A program made the translations under genes and the position numbers. Under the pieces are notes generated by a model that was not told the origin of the DNA, made no database searches, and was given only the letters and a program-made list of their open reading frames with translations. Below, piece by piece: positions 1 through 7,246 of a stretch of 37,285 bases of DNA. The stretch's first letter is position 1, and each line of letters starts with the position of its first letter. This stretch comes from a virus, in IMG/VR virus record IMGVR_UViG_3300028025_001281, positions 1 through 37,285 of that record. One strand, 5' to 3'.

Positions 1-438
1 TCCATTCTGACGTACTCATGTTCTTAATCGAACGAGGATCAGTTGTATCGTATGCTGGCGAGCCAGAACCTCTAGCTGTGACAGGTGCAATCGGTGCAGG
101 AGCGTTTGAAGTCTTTTTTACAGGCGGGTTGTCGCTTAACTTCGCTTCAATCCTCCCTATTTCTTTGGCCTGCATGAAAGGTGATAAGCGAGATATACGT
201 TCAGCTTCTTTTGGATTAGACCCTAGGTAATAAGCCATGTCGGGGCCAACATCAGAAGATTGAATCGTTTGAGCCATCACGTCAGTAATTGGTAGCTTGG
301 GGTTATATGCGACTTGTTCAAAGTCATCATACTTTGTCCGCGCTTCTTCTTCTCTGTCGTGGTAAGACTCTAAAAGATCAGACTGCGCTCTAGCTTGTTC
401 ACGTCTAGTAATTAATTCTTCTGCCTTACGTTCTGCTA
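1..438. repeat. Left copy of the diverged terminal overlap
   Basis: Bases 1-438 align without gaps to 36848-37285, with 11 substitutions (at 128, 153, 212, 239, 254, 335, 341, 377, 410, 412 and 415). The overlap lies wholly inside the scaffold-like gene, and joining the ends restores one open frame. This is best read as an assembly overlap of a circular or circularly permuted genome, not a biological terminal repeat, which would normally be identical. Confidence 0.85.
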
Positions 439-730
439 ATACTTCAGCATATTCTTCGGGCGAGTTAAACGAATCGACTGACGGGATTTCGGCTGGAATC
501 GCCCTTGTTTGCATTTCTGCTCGCTTGGCGTTCTGTTCTCTTTCCCACTTACGTTGTTCTCTTGCAAGTCGTTTTCCAATCGCGGCGTCTAATTCTTCTT
601 GTGTGAAGGTTTTAGATGCTTCAACAGGCTTTTCTTCCAGCGATGTTACTTCAGTATCAGGAGCTGCTGTTGCTACCTGCTCTGGCGCGGCAGTTGAGTC
701 CGCTAAGACTACTTCTTGTTCTTCAGACAT
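1..730 (-). CDS. Scaffold-like capsid assembly protein, N-terminal part (cut by window end)
   Basis: The ATG is at 730 and the frame runs off base 1. It continues in frame at 36847 and stops at 36792, giving 261 residues once the ends are joined. The protein is very acidic at the N-terminus, then Gln/Glu/Arg-rich and predicted helical, with FTQEELDAAIGKRL near residue 42 and a long charged helix to about residue 125. Phage scaffolding proteins usually have this composition, and the gene lies directly upstream of a P22-like coat gene, where P22 carries its scaffold. The role would be internal chaperone of the procapsid. Sequence motifs alone do not prove this. AGGAG lies about 6 bases before the ATG, and a promoter sits at 778-806. 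Confidence 0.7.
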   Translation of the reverse strand, partial: MSEEQEVVLADSTAAPEQVATAAPDTEVTSLEEKPVEASKTFTQEELDAAIGKRLAREQRKWEREQNAKRAEMQTRAIPAEIPSVDSFNSPEEYAEVLAERKAEELITRREQARAQSDLLESYHDREEEARTKYDDFEQVAYNPKLPITDVMAQTIQSSDVGPDMAYYLGSNPKEAERISRLSPFMQAKEIGRIEAKLSDNPPVKKTSNAPAPIAPVTARGSGSPAYDTTDPRSIKNMSTSEW

Positions 731-777
731 CTATGACTCCTAAGAATCCCTAGCTAACGGCTAGTACGTTGTTACAA

Positions 778-806
778 AATATATGCTTAAACTGTTGCGT
801 TGTCAA
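778..806 (-). promoter_or_regulatory. Sigma-70-like promoter upstream of scaffold and coat genes
   Basis: Reading leftwards, a consensus -35 TTGACA (806-801) is followed by a 17-base spacer and the -10 TATATT (783-778). Transcription would start near 771, about 40 bases before the scaffold ATG at 730. The -35 box lies inside the last codons of the 82-residue gene upstream. A short inverted repeat, CTAGC/GCTAG (750-764), lies in the predicted leader. Confidence 0.6.
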
Positions 807-1035
807 GTGTTGCTTTATACGCGTTCACAACACTTTGTGTATGTATAGCGGTACAAACGGCTTTTACGCGAGCATCTTTGTCGTTGTAATCATCACCAGG
901 TTGAATAACTTGATAGCTTAATTGGCTACCAATTTGTTCGCCATTTTCTAAAATATCCGTTTTAATGCGTGCTTGCACAACATTATTTTCGTTAATCTCA
1001 ATTAAATCAACAGTAATTTTTTTCTCAATTGCCAT
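787..1035 (-). CDS. Small conserved-looking phage protein, 82 residues
   Basis: The function is not recognised. The protein is soluble and predicted to be mostly beta strands in its first half (ITVDLIEINENNVVQARI), with a helical end. It sits just downstream of the tailspike gene and before the scaffold gene. AAGGAC about 10 bases before the ATG is a fair ribosome binding site. Its last codons contain the -35 box of the next promoter. It may be a minor virion or assembly factor, but only position supports that. Confidence 0.7.
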   Translation of the reverse strand: MAIEKKITVDLIEINENNVVQARIKTDILENGEQIGSQLSYQVIQPGDDYNDKDARVKAVCTAIHTQSVVNAYKATLDNATV

Positions 1036-1052
1036 TTTTAGTCCTTTTTTAA

Positions 1053-2408
1053 CTAAGGTGATAAAGTAATAAATCCAGAACCAATCATTGATTGACCAGT
1101 ATTATTTGTAACTATAATTTGACCGCTTGCTGATACAACAGTAACCGCCACATTTGCAATAGCATTAACTGTTGTAACTGAATTACCACCAGTTGCTAAA
1201 TACAAGCCTTTAACTACGCCAACCGTATTAACTGTTGCACCAATAGCAATTAAAACAATTCCATAAACAAAGGCTTCTGTAGTTACAGTTACACTAGCAC
1301 CTGCAGCAAGTGTTGCTCCAAATGATCTAGTTATAACTCCATTAACAGGGGTATTATAGTTAATAACTGCATTATCGCTAACATTAGTTAAAGGCAAATA
1401 AACAGACAAAGAATTATTTAGCGTATTTACAGTACCACCTTGCACGTTCCAATCTACATTCATATATGTTAATCTTGCTGTAGAAGCCATTAATATATTT
1501 GTTGTAGAAGATGGAAAGGTAGCTATTGAACCACCAATTATGGTTAATCGTGTGCCTGACTTACAATCAAAATTTGGGACAACTGTTTGCAAATTGCGTT
1601 GAATAAATCTACAACCAAAAAAATTAACTGTTGGATTGGCAGCACCACCTATATCTGCCTGAAGTGCGTTACCGTTGTATTCAAAATGGCAATTTGTGCA
1701 ACTGATTGTGGCAGCGCCTACAACATAAATTTCTACAAATGTACAATCAAAAGAACAATTAGCAAACTCCCATGTTGAATTTGGGTTTTCACAAATCAAA
1801 GCATATTGAGCGCCTGAAAAAGTGCTGCTAACAAATGAGTATCGTTCCCCAGCATTTGTTGAACCAATAAAATCAGTTAAACAAGCTCCAGCAACACGAA
1901 TATTCATACCAATAAAACTAATCAAATAAACATTATCACGGAAAGTTAAACCATTCCAAAAATCTAATATGGCAATGTTTTGAAATGCTGAATAAGCAAT
2001 ATTATATGGCGCAGTTGCATCAAAATTCATAGCAACAGATGATGTTCCTGAATTTGGCCCTATTATTATTAATTTTTCCATACCGCTAGGCGATTGATTA
2101 AAAATAATATCTGATGTTGTAGCCGTTACTTCAATAGCAACAATGCTTTCTGAAGCAGTTGAAAAATTTAAAGTAGCATACTGACCAATTATTTGTACTC
2201 TAGAAACATCTACAGTAATTGTGCTAGTACATTTATATGTGCCTGCTGGAATAGTAACAACGCCTGGTTTTCCAGTAGCAATAACAGAAGCAATCGCTGC
2301 GTTTATAGCTGCCGTAGAATTTGCTACACCTGTCGGATCAGCACCAAAATCCAATACATTTACTGGCGCACCAGTAATCATTGAATAAGATACTTTAGTT
2401 AAAGACAT
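1053..2408 (-). CDS. Beta-helix tailspike / receptor-binding protein
   Basis: This 451-residue protein opens with VNVLDFGADPTGVANSTAAI (residues 16-35), the entry motif of pectate-lyase-like right-handed beta-helix tailspikes. A repetitive series of short Asn-, Gly- and Ser-rich strands follows to about residue 340. A small C-terminal beta domain (about 355-451) could serve trimerisation or receptor binding. Such proteins bind or cleave surface polysaccharide. No catalytic residues can be assigned by eye. It lacks a P22-type head-binding domain; the separate gene at 3064-3552 looks like that part. The last gene upstream ends only 11 bases away, so they are probably co-transcribed. Confidence 0.8.
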   Translation of the reverse strand: MSLTKVSYSMITGAPVNVLDFGADPTGVANSTAAINAAIASVIATGKPGVVTIPAGTYKCTSTITVDVSRVQIIGQYATLNFSTASESIVAIEVTATTSDIIFNQSPSGMEKLIIIGPNSGTSSVAMNFDATAPYNIAYSAFQNIAILDFWNGLTFRDNVYLISFIGMNIRVAGACLTDFIGSTNAGERYSFVSSTFSGAQYALICENPNSTWEFANCSFDCTFVEIYVVGAATISCTNCHFEYNGNALQADIGGAANPTVNFFGCRFIQRNLQTVVPNFDCKSGTRLTIIGGSIATFPSSTTNILMASTARLTYMNVDWNVQGGTVNTLNNSLSVYLPLTNVSDNAVINYNTPVNGVITRSFGATLAAGASVTVTTEAFVYGIVLIAIGATVNTVGVVKGLYLATGGNSVTTVNAIANVAVTVVSASGQIIVTNNTGQSMIGSGFITLSP

Positions 2409-2419
2409 ATATTTATCCT

Positions 2420-3052
2420 TTAATTTAGCTCAAAAACAGTATTTAAAAATATAGCGCAATTGCCTAAATATGCTAAACCGTTACTTGGTGTTATTTGTAA
2501 TCCATACGCATTTACTGTTGCTCTAACCAAACCTAAAATAGCTGTGCCATTAAAGGCCATGTAACAAGGAGTATATTGATTATTATTTGGTGCAACTTGA
2601 CCGCCAGGGAAACTTACACGAAATTCGGTTGGTGAACCGCTAGTAACTGTAAAAGTAATACTTAAAGAAATAAATAGCGTTTTTCCTAATTGTCTATATC
2701 TTGCGTTAGTAATAGAGGTAGTAACTGTTCCTGTATCTACAGCTAATGTAGGAGTATAAGCTGTCCATGCTTCGCCCGTACTTTCTCTTAAAATATTTAC
2801 TGTTGCAATTTTTGCAACACCCAAACCCCCCGCAGTTTTAAGAGATCCAGTTGTGGTGCTAGATGAATCTGTAGCATCACTTGTAAGCATAATTCCTGTA
2901 GCACTAAGCGCTGCCGTTGCAATGTCTCTACCTGCGGTTAAATTAGCAACTGAAACTTGTTTAGTCGTGCTGCTTTGAACAATAGGTAATACTTCAGTAC
3001 CCGCTAAAGGAACTGTTGACGCTGGTAAAGCACTAATTTTTGAATCGGCCAT
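2420..3052 (-). CDS. Tail fibre-like structural protein with ISALP/LPIVQ N-terminal module
   Basis: The 210-residue protein begins with KISALPASTVPLAGTEVLPI followed by VQSSTTKQVSVANL (about residues 5-38). The protein encoded at 33057-33698 shares this N-terminal module. The middle is Ser/Thr/Gly-rich, and the C-terminal 110 residues (from EAWTAYTPTLAVDTG) look like a compact beta domain seen in phage fibre tips. It lies between the tailspike adaptor and the beta-helix tailspike, so a part in the adsorption apparatus is likely. The exact role is unknown. Confidence 0.65.
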   Translation of the reverse strand: MADSKISALPASTVPLAGTEVLPIVQSSTTKQVSVANLTAGRDIATAALSATGIMLTSDATDSSSTTTGSLKTAGGLGVAKIATVNILRESTGEAWTAYTPTLAVDTGTVTTSITNARYRQLGKTLFISLSITFTVTSGSPTEFRVSFPGGQVAPNNNQYTPCYMAFNGTAILGLVRATVNAYGLQITPSNGLAYLGNCAIFLNTVFELN

Positions 3053-3063
3053 AATATTTCCTA

Positions 3064-3552
3064 TTAGTTATACAATACTTCAATTTTAGAAGTTATTGGG
3101 GGCGCCTCAGAAAAGATAATTGATGTAGTTGTTAAGGTATATGTATTTTTGTTTTGATAAACACCGTTAATATAAACTTGCGTATTAATTACTGGTGAGA
3201 AAGGCAATACAAAAGTAGTCTGCGCGCCTGTACCTGTAAAATTAACGACTAAATTATTACCACCTATAGAAAACACATTATCATAAGTAGCTATTGTCAC
3301 ATTATTAGATGTAGCAAGTACAAATTTGTAGCTACCTGTGGTTAACCAAATTTCACCGCCTGGCACTCGCCCCGCAGAATTTAAAATAATTGGATTAGTA
3401 TGCGCTACGGTGCCTGTGTTACTTGTGTAAGTTACTTTAGGCGTGGTTGTTCCTGCTTCATAACTGTAAATTAATCCGCCTGATAATGGTACGCCATCAT
3501 CCGTAAAAAACTGTGCGCCAACACCTGCAAATAACGATAGATTAACCGTCAT
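3064..3552 (-). CDS. Tailspike head-binding adaptor
   Basis: Residues about 8-95 resemble the P22 tailspike head-binding domain: PLSGGLIYSYEAGTTTPKVT, then NPIILNSAGRVPGGEIWL, then YKFVLATSN. A second small domain (about 100-162) carries VYINGVYQNKNTYTL, common in phage tail adaptors. In P22 the head-binding part is fused to the beta-helix; here it is a separate 162-residue polypeptide two genes ahead of the beta-helix protein. Its job would be to fix fibres to the portal or neck. The assignment rests on motif recall, not on a search. Confidence 0.65.
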   Translation of the reverse strand: MTVNLSLFAGVGAQFFTDDGVPLSGGLIYSYEAGTTTPKVTYTSNTGTVAHTNPIILNSAGRVPGGEIWLTTGSYKFVLATSNNVTIATYDNVFSIGGNNLVVNFTGTGAQTTFVLPFSPVINTQVYINGVYQNKNTYTLTTTSIIFSEAPPITSKIEVLYN

Positions 3553-3555
3553 ACG

Positions 3556-3720
3556 TTACTCCAACAAAATAAGCCCGCCATCCTCTTGTACAAGATTATT
3601 GCTGGCTTCAGTTAAAAGGTTTGATACGGATGCTCCACCGTCACGAGTGCCTGAAAATAATGTAATAACGCTACCTAAGCCGATAGCTACTCCATTACGA
3701 AGGGCAACTCCCCAACTCAT
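3556..3720 (-). CDS. Small hydrophobic phage protein, 54 residues
   Basis: The frame starts with MSWGVALRNGVAIGLGSVIT and ends 3 bases before the adaptor gene. Its ATG overlaps the upstream stop by 4 bases (ATGA), which favours translational coupling. The Gly- and Ala-rich hydrophobic stretch (residues about 5-22) could be a membrane or virion-embedded segment. The function is not recognised. The tight packing on both sides is the main reason to accept it. Confidence 0.65.
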   Translation of the reverse strand: MSWGVALRNGVAIGLGSVITLFSGTRDGGASVSNLLTEASNNLVQEDGGLILLE

Positions 3721-4019
3721 CGAATATTAATTGGTTTGCAATACACATCGCCGCTATCAGTCACACGAATTGCACTTACACGCCACGGGGCGCCTGTGCC
3801 TGGCGGTACTGTAAACGGGATTGGGGTAAAAGCTGGTATTGGTGTGCTAGCTGTAGTAGCTGTAACGCCTTCACCTACTAAAATGTACGCTGGTGTAGTT
3901 GACCATACAACCACACCTTGTGGGCCTGCGCCCCAAGTAGCTGTAGAACCTGCGGTACCTGTATATGCCGCAGTACGACCAGGGTAATTGTCATCGGCTA
4001 AGGGTCTTAAAAGTTCCAT
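3717..4019 (-). CDS. Small beta-rich structural protein, 100 residues
   Basis: The protein is Thr-, Pro- and Gly-rich (TPIPAFTPIPFTVPPGTGAP near residues 58-77). It has a predicted beta-sandwich look and ends in DVYCKPINIR. It lies between the Dps-like gene and the 54-residue gene in the late operon. It may be a decoration or fibre-associated protein. No family is recognised. Confidence 0.7.
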   Translation of the reverse strand: MELLRPLADDNYPGRTAAYTGTAGSTATWGAGPQGVVVWSTTPAYILVGEGVTATTASTPIPAFTPIPFTVPPGTGAPWRVSAIRVTDSGDVYCKPINIR

Positions 4020-4028
4020 TATTATTCC

Positions 4029-4391
4029 TTATGCTAAAAAGCGTAGCTTATACAGCGTTGATAAATATAACTCGATAATACCATCAATTAAATTCTGCAA
4101 CGGTGCATCGTCTTTATCGCATACATCGTAACGCACAGATTCAATTTCAGCAAGTTGATTTTCTAAAAATTCGACCACATTTGATGTTTTTTTGGCGGAC
4201 ATCAGGCTAATTGGCCCTACTAAACCGTGCCGCCCTTGGTACGCTTCCGCAAAACTATCGGCTAAATCAATGATATTTTCATAAAATTTCTGTAAAGCCT
4301 TATGTTTTGAGTAACTTCTAGTGTTTAAATGCACACTATGCGTTACATCACGGGCTAAAAAGAATAAACCTATAAAATCCGCGGCTTTCAT
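4029..4391 (-). CDS. Dps/ferritin-like helical protein (resembles DUF5856)
   Basis: This 120-residue, mostly helical protein contains ARDVTHSVHLNTRSYSKHKA (residues 13-32) and FYENIIDLADSFAEAYQGRH (36-55). The spaced His, Asp and Glu residues on helices recall the small Dps/ferritin-like fold of family DUF5856 in phages. Its ATG overlaps the portal stop by 4 bases, so it is coupled to portal translation. Possible roles are protecting packaged DNA, binding metal, or acting as a small structural helical bundle. The family resemblance is from memory, and metal binding is inference. Confidence 0.6.
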   Translation of the reverse strand: MKAADFIGLFFLARDVTHSVHLNTRSYSKHKALQKFYENIIDLADSFAEAYQGRHGLVGPISLMSAKKTSNVVEFLENQLAEIESVRYDVCDKDDAPLQNLIDGIIELYLSTLYKLRFLA

Positions 4392-6655
4392 TGTTGCATC
4401 CCTTCAGGTGGTAATCCCATTGGTTGTTGTGGGGGCGCCATGCCCATTTGTTCAGGTGGCATTTGTCCTTGCATCATTTCGGGTGGCATTTGTTCAGGCA
4501 TTGGTGCGTTCATTTCAGGCATTTCTCGCCCAGGCATCTCATTAACCAAATCGCCGCTAGTAATCATGCCGCTAATTGTACCCATAACAATATCTTGGAT
4601 TTGTTCAGGTGTCATGGACGCTTGAACGGCAGTAAGTCTCTTAGTTTCTGCATCAAACGCTTTAATAGTGGCTTCAAATTCTTTACGTTGGAGATCTTGA
4701 GCTTCCATTGATTTATTAACATTTTGTAGCATCCCATGTACTTGATCGAGTTCTTGGCTCATCGCTTGAATCTGTTGTTCAGCAGCCTGTAACTCAGGTG
4801 GTTTATCGTCGTCTTGCATTAATTTTGGATCAATTGTCTTAGCAAAGCGTTTTGCCATTTCTTGCGCGCCAGGCCAATCCATATTCTTAACGAACAGATC
4901 GCCAGCTACCGACCAAAGTTGCGGATTGCCTTGCAACAGTTGGCTCATCGCATCTAATGACTCTTGACGCTTAGTCATGTAGCTTGGGCCAGTAGTAACC
5001 ACTACATCGTATGTACCAACGCTAGGGTTATAGACTTTTTCTATCACCATACCCTGCTCATCAACAATTTTCTTGACGGCTTCAGGTTGCATTGGGTTAA
5101 TTTTAACCATATCGACTTCACCATCTAAACCTACAATCCTTGCAATGCGCTCGGTATCATAGATTTTAGGGATCATATCGACTAGTTGTCGAGTCACATG
5201 GCGAATAGCACGGGATAGATTATCAACATAGTGATAAGTACCTGTATCGCCTTGTTTCTCTCTTGCCAGGATAGCCCGACCTGAGCGTTCGTTGCTTGTG
5301 GCACCTAAGCTCGAGTCGTATTGGCCTGTGGTAGATTTAATGTCATCGGATGCGCCAGCTTTTGCTTGCAATAGGCCACTCGATGCCATTGGCGGTTGAG
5401 CGCGTTGCGGTAAAGGCAGTACGCTGCCCGCGCCGTCCGTTACATCTGGGTTAATTTCTAAATAAGGCCAATTGGTTGTGTTGGCTGTTTTCCAATTTTG
5501 TTCGTAGCCTTCAAACTGACCGCCATAACCAATAAACGGTGCTTTCGGTGCCAAGGCCAACATTTCAGCTTCTTGGCTAACCCAATAGTTATACATTCTT
5601 TGGGCATCTTTAGCGTTTCGCACTAAGCCTGACACATACAGACGACCATCGACTTCAAATTCATTACCAACTACCCGAACGACAGGGATCCACTTGCCTG
5701 CCCATTCTCTTTCTTCTAATACTTCAAAGCCGTTGGTTTTCATCCACATAACTTTTTTAACATCAACCATCCGACTCTTGATTGGCTTTAAGCCCATCAT
5801 CTTCATCTGTTTATCTTCAGGTGAGCCGTCAAAATGGCTCATATTGCCTGGGTATAGATTCAGTTTAGTTGGTGTATGTTTGTAGTAAAAGTATTCAGCA
5901 ATACGGATTGTATTTTCGTTTATCCATTGGCTAAGTGAGGAGTCACCTACGCCTTGCGCTAGCATGGATGAGATGGGCGCAGCGTCTGGGAACTCCCTTT
6001 CGTACTCATCTTTTTGTATATCTTCGGTAATAAAACAATACTCAGCGTCTGATCCGCATGGGTCTTGAATTAACGGATCCATGTAAACGCTAAAAGCGTT
6101 ACGGATTCTGCCAATACGGATGTCTTGATCAAAGGTTTCATCGTTACAATACTCAGTCAAAATACGGATATAACCTTCACCGTAGGTGACTTGATTGTCG
6201 CAAGCCGTATCGTATGCTACATCTGCATCTGAGATGTACTCTATATGACGCACCATGCCGTCAAAGATTTCAGCAACTTCGACATCGCCTTTATCATCCG
6301 CGGGGATTACCTTCCCAGAGGGTCGATTTTGACGCTGTTCGTTAGTAACTTGCCTGACGTGTTGAGGCAGTTTGTTAATAGTGAGGCAAGGTCTAGCGTT
6401 GATGGTCTGTCCTTGAACAGATCCGCGAGTTGCCAATACGTCAGCAGGCCATTGCCATTGATTATCTGGAGAACCAGCCATAAATCGAAGGTCATCTAGT
6501 TCATCTTCGCGGGATTCGCTATACGCTGACAACGCTGTTGTAAAGCGTGAGCGCATCGTAGATAACTTATCCTTTGGATCTTCATTAGTTGTTGGGTTGC
6601 TACCGACGTCGGCTACTTTACCGACAAGGTTCATGTTTGACTGGTCGTATGCCAT
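4388..6655 (-). CDS. Portal protein (P22-like)
   Basis: At 755 residues this is close in size to the P22 portal (725), and it follows the large terminase with only small genes between. The portal dodecamer forms the DNA entry vertex and binds terminase and neck proteins. Landmarks are RPCLTINKLPQHVRQVTNEQ (about 88-107), followed by a run ending in PSGKVIPADDKGD, and SGRAILAREKQGDTGTYHYV in the core. A long helix precedes the C-terminus. The last 60 residues are extremely Met-, Pro-, Gln- and Glu-rich, replacing what in P22 is the helical barrel tip. TAATG couples its start to the 49-residue gene upstream. Confidence 0.85.
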   Translation of the reverse strand: MAYDQSNMNLVGKVADVGSNPTTNEDPKDKLSTMRSRFTTALSAYSESREDELDDLRFMAGSPDNQWQWPADVLATRGSVQGQTINARPCLTINKLPQHVRQVTNEQRQNRPSGKVIPADDKGDVEVAEIFDGMVRHIEYISDADVAYDTACDNQVTYGEGYIRILTEYCNDETFDQDIRIGRIRNAFSVYMDPLIQDPCGSDAEYCFITEDIQKDEYEREFPDAAPISSMLAQGVGDSSLSQWINENTIRIAEYFYYKHTPTKLNLYPGNMSHFDGSPEDKQMKMMGLKPIKSRMVDVKKVMWMKTNGFEVLEEREWAGKWIPVVRVVGNEFEVDGRLYVSGLVRNAKDAQRMYNYWVSQEAEMLALAPKAPFIGYGGQFEGYEQNWKTANTTNWPYLEINPDVTDGAGSVLPLPQRAQPPMASSGLLQAKAGASDDIKSTTGQYDSSLGATSNERSGRAILAREKQGDTGTYHYVDNLSRAIRHVTRQLVDMIPKIYDTERIARIVGLDGEVDMVKINPMQPEAVKKIVDEQGMVIEKVYNPSVGTYDVVVTTGPSYMTKRQESLDAMSQLLQGNPQLWSVAGDLFVKNMDWPGAQEMAKRFAKTIDPKLMQDDDKPPELQAAEQQIQAMSQELDQVHGMLQNVNKSMEAQDLQRKEFEATIKAFDAETKRLTAVQASMTPEQIQDIVMGTISGMITSGDLVNEMPGREMPEMNAPMPEQMPPEMMQGQMPPEQMGMAPPQQPMGLPPEGMQQ

Positions 6656-6804
6656 TATTTTTTCATTTTGCCTGCTGGTTTAGCTGCGCTGCGCTTCGTA
6701 GCGTAGGCAATTGCCAGCGCTTGTTTGACAGGTTTACCTGCTTTTACTTCAGCGCGGACATTTTCTCGAAATGCTTTAGGACTAGCTGATTTTTTAAGTG
6801 GCAT
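6655..6804 (-). CDS. Small basic phage protein, 49 residues
   Basis: The sequence begins MPLKKSASPKAFRENVRAEV and continues with KAGKPVKQALAIAYATKR. It is Lys- and Ala-rich, probably helical and positively charged. Similar short basic proteins are common directly before portal genes. Its stop overlaps the portal ATG by one base (TAATG). The role is unknown; DNA or capsid-surface binding is possible. Confidence 0.7.
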   Translation of the reverse strand: MPLKKSASPKAFRENVRAEVKAGKPVKQALAIAYATKRSAAKPAGKMKK

Positions 6805-6806
6805 AA

Positions 6807-6959
6807 TTATTTCTTCTTTGCAGTTTTAGCTGAATCTTTAAAATCTTTAGCAGTTGGCGCACCTTTTGCCCCCACTTTACGCATCTTTTCTTTTGATCCT
6901 GCTTCTATTCTTGCACGTTTAGCTAGAATATTAGCATAAAGTCCAGGTTTAGTTGCCAT
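6807..6959 (-). CDS. Small basic phage protein, 50 residues
   Basis: The sequence starts MATKPGLYANILAKRARIEA and contains GSKEKMRKVGAKGAPTAKDF. This pattern is widespread in tailed phages near terminase and portal genes, with no known function. It is strongly basic and lacks a membrane segment. A GGAG ribosome binding site lies about 7 bases before the ATG. Confidence 0.75.
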   Translation of the reverse strand: MATKPGLYANILAKRARIEAGSKEKMRKVGAKGAPTAKDFKDSAKTAKKK

Positions 6960-6970
6960 TTAATTCTCCT

Positions 6971-7246
6971 TTAGCAGTTCCAATTTTTAAGTGCGGCTTT
7001 AGCGCGCGGTGCGTCGCCTTTAGCGTGTTTAACTACACCCGACATTCTGGCACAAAACGATGCTTTTCTACCAGCGTCTGCTTTTGTTTTCGGATTCGGT
7101 GCAGGTGCTTTCAAATTACTGTTGTTTTTTGCATTGTACTCGGCTCGCCCCTTGGCGGTCATCCCCGCGCCTTTATCAGTCGGGTTATAGTTTTTACCCT
7201 TACCCGTGGTCGTGCGTGGTATCGGTTTGCTTTGTTTAGTAGCCAT
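6971..7246 (-). CDS. Small basic protein between terminase and portal, 91 residues
   Basis: The chosen start is the ATG at 7246 (MATKQSKPIP), which overlaps the terminase stop as TAATG. An in-frame ATG at 7261 lies inside the terminase gene and is less likely. The C-terminus carries RKASFCARMSGVVKHAKGD and ends KNWNC, a pattern I associate with small Lys-rich phage proteins found beside terminase. Two cysteines (in SFCARM and the final residue) may pair or bind metal. The function is unknown. Confidence 0.75.
   Translation of the reverse strand: MATKQSKPIPRTTTGKGKNYNPTDKGAGMTAKGRAEYNAKNNSNLKAPAPNPKTKADAGRKASFCARMSGVVKHAKGDAPRAKAALKNWNC

Noticed and set aside
1-438. Direct terminal repeats of a linear genome
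   Set aside because: The copies differ at 11 positions and cut a gene that is restored on joining. True terminal repeats are normally identical, so an assembly overlap between strains fits better.
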